A DNA stretch of 16,162 nt from an uncultured Bacilli bacterium (GTDB taxonomy: Bacteria > Bacillota_I > Bacilli_A > RF39 > UBA660). Shown here piece by piece: positions 14,488-16,162 of the stretch; within the stretch, counting starts at the first letter, position 1, and every line of letters starts with the position of its first letter. The stretch lies in assembly GCA_947522695.1 (NCBI GenBank), contig CANNTX010000028.1:1-16162 (forward strand), written 5' to 3'. A model generated the notes under the pieces. The model was not told where the DNA came from and did not search any database. It was given only the letters and a program-made list of their open reading frames with translations. The position numbers and the translations under genes are program-made.

Positions 14488-14499
14488 TCATCTTTTTTT
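14476..14499 (+). terminator. Rho-independent terminator overlapping the pnp stop
   Basis: AAAGGTGA (14476-14483) pairs with TCATCTTT (14488-14495). The GTAA loop contains the TAA stop, and the T-run extends to 14499. Confidence 0.85.
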
Positions 14500-14560
14500 G
14501 ATTTTGGGAATAATTTTAGATAAAATGTATAAAATTATGATGAAATATTGTTAAAGATAC

Positions 14561-14591
14561 TTGACAATATTTATTAAAAATGTAATAATAC
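14561..14591 (+). promoter_or_regulatory. Promoter of infC-rpmI-rplT
   Basis: A perfect TTGACA lies at 14561-14566. The -10 region TGTAATAATAC (14581-14591) offers AATAAT at 17 bases or TAATAA at 16. This is the strongest -35 in the window, as expected for a ribosomal operon. Confidence 0.8.
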
Positions 14592-14595
14592 AGTT

Positions 14596-14726
14596 GTTTG
14601 AAAAAGGAAAGCGATTGCAAGAGTCCACCTGATTGGCACAAAATTTAAAGTAGCTGATAGGTAAAAAGCCATAGAATAAAGTGAATTGGTTTTTATATGG
14701 ATGAATGCATTGGGCATTCATTTTTT
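14596..14726 (+). ncRNA. Candidate L20 leader (attenuator) of infC-rpmI-rplT
   Basis: About 130 transcribed bases lie between the promoter and an intrinsic terminator just before infC. That is the layout of the Firmicutes L20 leader, where L20 binding favours premature termination. Visible elements are the G/A-rich AAAGCGATTGCAAGAGTCC block, ACCT (about 14627) able to pair with AGGT (about 14659), and TGGC (about 14634) with GCCA (about 14668), suggesting nested helices that mimic the rRNA site of L20. The family call rests on this context; the fold is hand-drawn. Confidence 0.75.
14701..14726 (+). terminator. Intrinsic terminator of the infC leader (attenuator)
   Basis: ATGAATGC (14701-14708) pairs perfectly with GCATTCAT (14714-14721) around ATTGG and is followed by Ts to 14726. 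It ends nine bases before the infC ribosome site, so read-through decides expression. Confidence 0.9.
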
Positions 14727-14748
14727 GATAATATGGAGGTGCTTTACA

Positions 14749-15276
14749 ATAGCAAATGTCAAAAAAGATGATTTATTAATTAATGATCAGATTAAAGTCA
14801 ATGAATTAATGGTAATTGGTCCTAATGGAGAACAATTAGGTACTAAAGATTTAAAAGATGCTCTTACACTTGCATCTTATGCAGGACTAGATTTAGTTTT
14901 AATGAATCCTGGCAATGAAAGACCTGTTGGAAAAATTATGGATTATAATAAACATAAGTATGAAAAACAAAAAAGAGCTAAGGAAGCGTTAAAAAATCAA
15001 AGAGCAAATAATAAAGATATGAAAGAGTATCAATTATCAGTTACTATTGATATTGGTGACTTTAATACAAGAAAGAAAAATGCTGAAAATTATTTAATAA
15101 AAGGTCATAAAATTAAGGCTTCAATTAGATTTAAAGGCCGTCAAATGGCACATACTGATTTAGGTAGAGATGTTCTAGTACGTTTTGCTGATGAGTTATC
15201 AGAAGTAAGTGTAGTAGAAGCTAAACCAAGATTAGAGGGTCGTACAATGACTATGATATTGGCACCAAAAAAATAA
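14749..15276 (+). CDS. infC: Translation initiation factor IF-3, AUA start
   Basis: IF-3 binds the 30S subunit and checks the start codon and initiator tRNA. From ATA 14749 it has 175 residues, the normal length. The N-domain starts at INDQIKVNELMVIGPNGEQLG, IMDYNKHKYEKQK (63-75) is the family signature, and the C-domain (about 90-175) has SVTIDIGDFNTRKKNAENYL and KASIRFKGRQMAH. No ATG lies in frame before residue 21. The strong ribosome site GGAGGT (14735-14740) is eight bases from ATA. A frame from TTG 14686 or ATG 14701 would translate through the attenuator hairpin and is rejected. Rare starts in infC are known to let IF-3 limit its own synthesis. It heads the rpmI-rplT operon. Confidence 0.93.
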   Translation: MANVKKDDLLINDQIKVNELMVIGPNGEQLGTKDLKDALTLASYAGLDLVLMNPGNERPVGKIMDYNKHKYEKQKRAKEALKNQRANNKDMKEYQLSVTIDIGDFNTRKKNAENYLIKGHKIKASIRFKGRQMAHTDLGRDVLVRFADELSEVSVVEAKPRLEGRTMTMILAPKK

Positions 15277-15294
15277 GAAGGAGAGGATTTAGTT

Positions 15295-15483
15295 ATGCCA
15301 AAACAAAAAACACATAAAGCTTCATCAAAGGTATTAAAAAAGAAAAAAAATGGAGCATTAGTTTATAAAGTATCTGGTGGAAATCATAAAACTGCTAAAG
15401 ATTCTAGTAAACAAATTAGACAAAGAAGAAATAAGGGAATATTAGCGAAAGGAGAAGCTAGCAGATTAAAATCTGTTATCTAA
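15295..15483 (+). CDS. rpmI: 50S ribosomal protein bL35
   Basis: The 62-residue basic protein starts MPKQKTHKASSKVLKKKKNG and ends QRRNKGILAKGEASRLKSVI, matching bL35 in length and in the KTHK and RRNKG-type blocks. It lies 18 bases after infC with GAGAGG before the ATG, and ten bases before rplT: the conserved infC-rpmI-rplT order. Confidence 0.97.
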   Translation: MPKQKTHKASSKVLKKKKNGALVYKVSGGNHKTAKDSSKQIRQRRNKGILAKGEASRLKSVI

Positions 15484-15493
15484 GGTGGTATAA

Positions 15494-16024
15494 ATGGCAA
15501 GAGTTAAAGGCGGAAACGTAGCTAAGAATAGAAGAAGAAAAGTTTTAAAACAAGCTAAGGGATATTTTGGATCTAAACATAGATTATTTAAAACTGCACA
15601 AGAACAAACATTTCATAGTGGAGCTTATGCATTTAGAGATCGTAAACAAAATAAGAGAAACTTTAGAAAATTATGGATTACAAGAGTTAATGCTGCTTGT
15701 AGAGAAAATGAAATTTCATATTCACAATTTATTAATGGTTTAAATAAAGCAGGAATTGAAATTAATAGAAAAATGCTTTCTGAAGTAGCAATTGATAATC
15801 CTAAATATTTTACTGAATTAGTTAAAATTGCTAAAGATGCTTTAAATGGTAAGATGCCTAAAGCAGCTGAAGTAAAAGCAGAAAAAAAGGTAGAAAAAAC
15901 TGAAGAAGTTAAAGAAGTTAAAAAAACTGCTACTAAAAAAACTACTGCAGCTAAATCTACTGAAAAGAAGACTGCAACTAAAACTACAGCTAAAAAAACA
16001 ACTGCTAAAAAAGAAGAAAAGTAG
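15494..16024 (+). CDS. rplT: 50S ribosomal protein bL20 with a Lys/Thr/Ala-rich C-terminal extension
   Basis: Residues 1-119 are ordinary bL20: [20 protein letters not shown], then [23 protein letters not shown] and [17 protein letters not shown]. bL20 is needed early in 50S assembly and represses its own operon through the leader. The protein continues for another 57 residues made almost wholly of Lys, Thr, Ala, Glu and Val, with repeated TAKK/TATK units, whereas bL20 usually ends near 117-120. No frameshift is evident; the same frame runs to TAG 16022, just before the terminator. The ribosome site AAGGTGG precedes ATG 15494. The tail is probably disordered and positively charged. Confidence 0.96.
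   Translation: MARVKGGNVAKNRRRKVLKQAKGYFGSKHRLFKTAQEQTFHSGAYAFRDRKQNKRNFRKLWITRVNAACRENEISYSQFINGLNKAGIEINRKMLSEVAIDNPKYFTELVKIAKDALNGKMPKAAEVKAEKKVEKTEEVKEVKKTATKKTTAAKSTEKKTATKTTAKKTTAKKEEK
15851..16021 (+). other. Low-complexity coding segment of rplT
   Basis: These bases encode the 57-residue tail: first a Glu/Lys/Val part (about residues 120-144), then a Thr/Lys/Ala part with degenerate ACT-AAA-AAA codon repeats. Histone-H1-like tails of this type are seen appended to some bacterial proteins; the function here is unknown. Confidence 0.8.
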
Positions 16025-16034
16025 TTTAAATATA

Positions 16035-16067
16035 AAATCACTATTAGAAAATAATGGTGATTTTTTT
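16035..16067 (+). terminator. Rho-independent terminator of infC-rpmI-rplT
   Basis: AAATCACTATT (16035-16045) pairs over eleven positions with 16053-16063 (one G-U) around a seven-base loop, followed by a T-run to 16067. It closes the operon; the remaining 95 bases hold no supported gene. Confidence 0.9.
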
Positions 16068-16162
16068 AGTTAAATATAGGATTTTTGGTTAGTGTAGAAT
16101 ATGTTGGGGATTAGTACCTAAAAAAGTACAATATAATTAAGTTAATTTAATAATAAATAAAT

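Noticed and set aside
14027..14554. Leu/Ile/Lys-rich frames in and after the end of pnp
   Set aside because: They are shifted-frame shadows of the KH, S1 and tail coding sequence with no independent signals.
14686..14748. IF-3 starting at TTG 14686 or ATG 14701
   Set aside because: The extra residues are unlike IF-3 and would be translated from the attenuator hairpin, upstream of the clear ribosome site.
16068..16162. TATAAT at 16132-16137 and a GTAC repeat near the window end
   Set aside because: No acceptable -35 at 16-18 bases and no gene start follows inside the window.
1..16162. CRISPR arrays, complete insertion sequences, or UGA read as Trp
   Set aside because: No regularly spaced repeats, no transposase or recombinase gene, and TGA ends three genes while Trp is always TGG.

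Overview
The window reads as chromosomal DNA of a very AT-rich Bacillota: by eye well under one third G+C, A/T-rich third codons, clear Shine-Dalgarno sites, and TTGACA/TATAAT promoters often with a TGn extension. All genes lie on the + strand. Three genes stop at TGA (851, 3341, 10959) and Trp is TGG, so the standard bacterial code applies and the Mycoplasma code does not. Housekeeping proteins look like Bacilli or Erysipelotrichia/Mollicutes-related lineages, perhaps an uncultured gut group. The exact taxon cannot be read from the sequence.

Layout. (1) 1-890: 3' part of a tRNA-Pro(UGG) with its terminator, then a lone endolysin-like M23 peptidase with an SH3-like tail. (2) 941-3369: a short operon of a GT4 glycosyltransferase (probably glycolipid synthesis), a small zinc-ribbon protein and a DHH/DHHA1 phosphoesterase. 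(3) 3413-4638: a metallophosphoesterase with an N-terminal helix-turn-helix. (4) 4681-7139: a 30-residue membrane peptide coupled to xylulose-5-phosphate/fructose-6-phosphate phosphoketolase. (5) 7164-10961: an accessory DNA-damage-type block: an MqsA/YgiT-like HTH regulator, dinD, a UmuC/UvrX-type Y-family polymerase, a YolD-like partner and a small lipoprotein. (6) 11039-11794: a membrane-anchored protein of unknown function with a duplicated domain. (7) 11821-14499: rpsO with a structured leader, then pnp. (8) 14561-16067: infC-rpmI-rplT behind an L20-type attenuator leader.

How genes fit together. The ribosomal blocks have the usual Bacillota order and are probably autoregulated: S15 on its leader, L20 on its leader, IF3 through its own rare AUA start codon. 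The polymerase and YolD-like protein form the mutasome-type cassette known in Firmicutes. Its promoter spacer holds a perfect palindrome of the form AAAC-N4-GTTT, which has the geometry of a Bacillus LexA box but different outer bases. The regulator/dinD promoter has another CAATTG-centred palindrome on its -35. The most interesting region is this damage-response block, with a zinc-site-degenerate MqsA-like protein paired to dinD rather than to a recognised toxin.

No intergenic stretch exceeds 300 bases. The longest, 14488-14748, holds the infC promoter and leader. Bases 16068-16162 contain no gene I can support.
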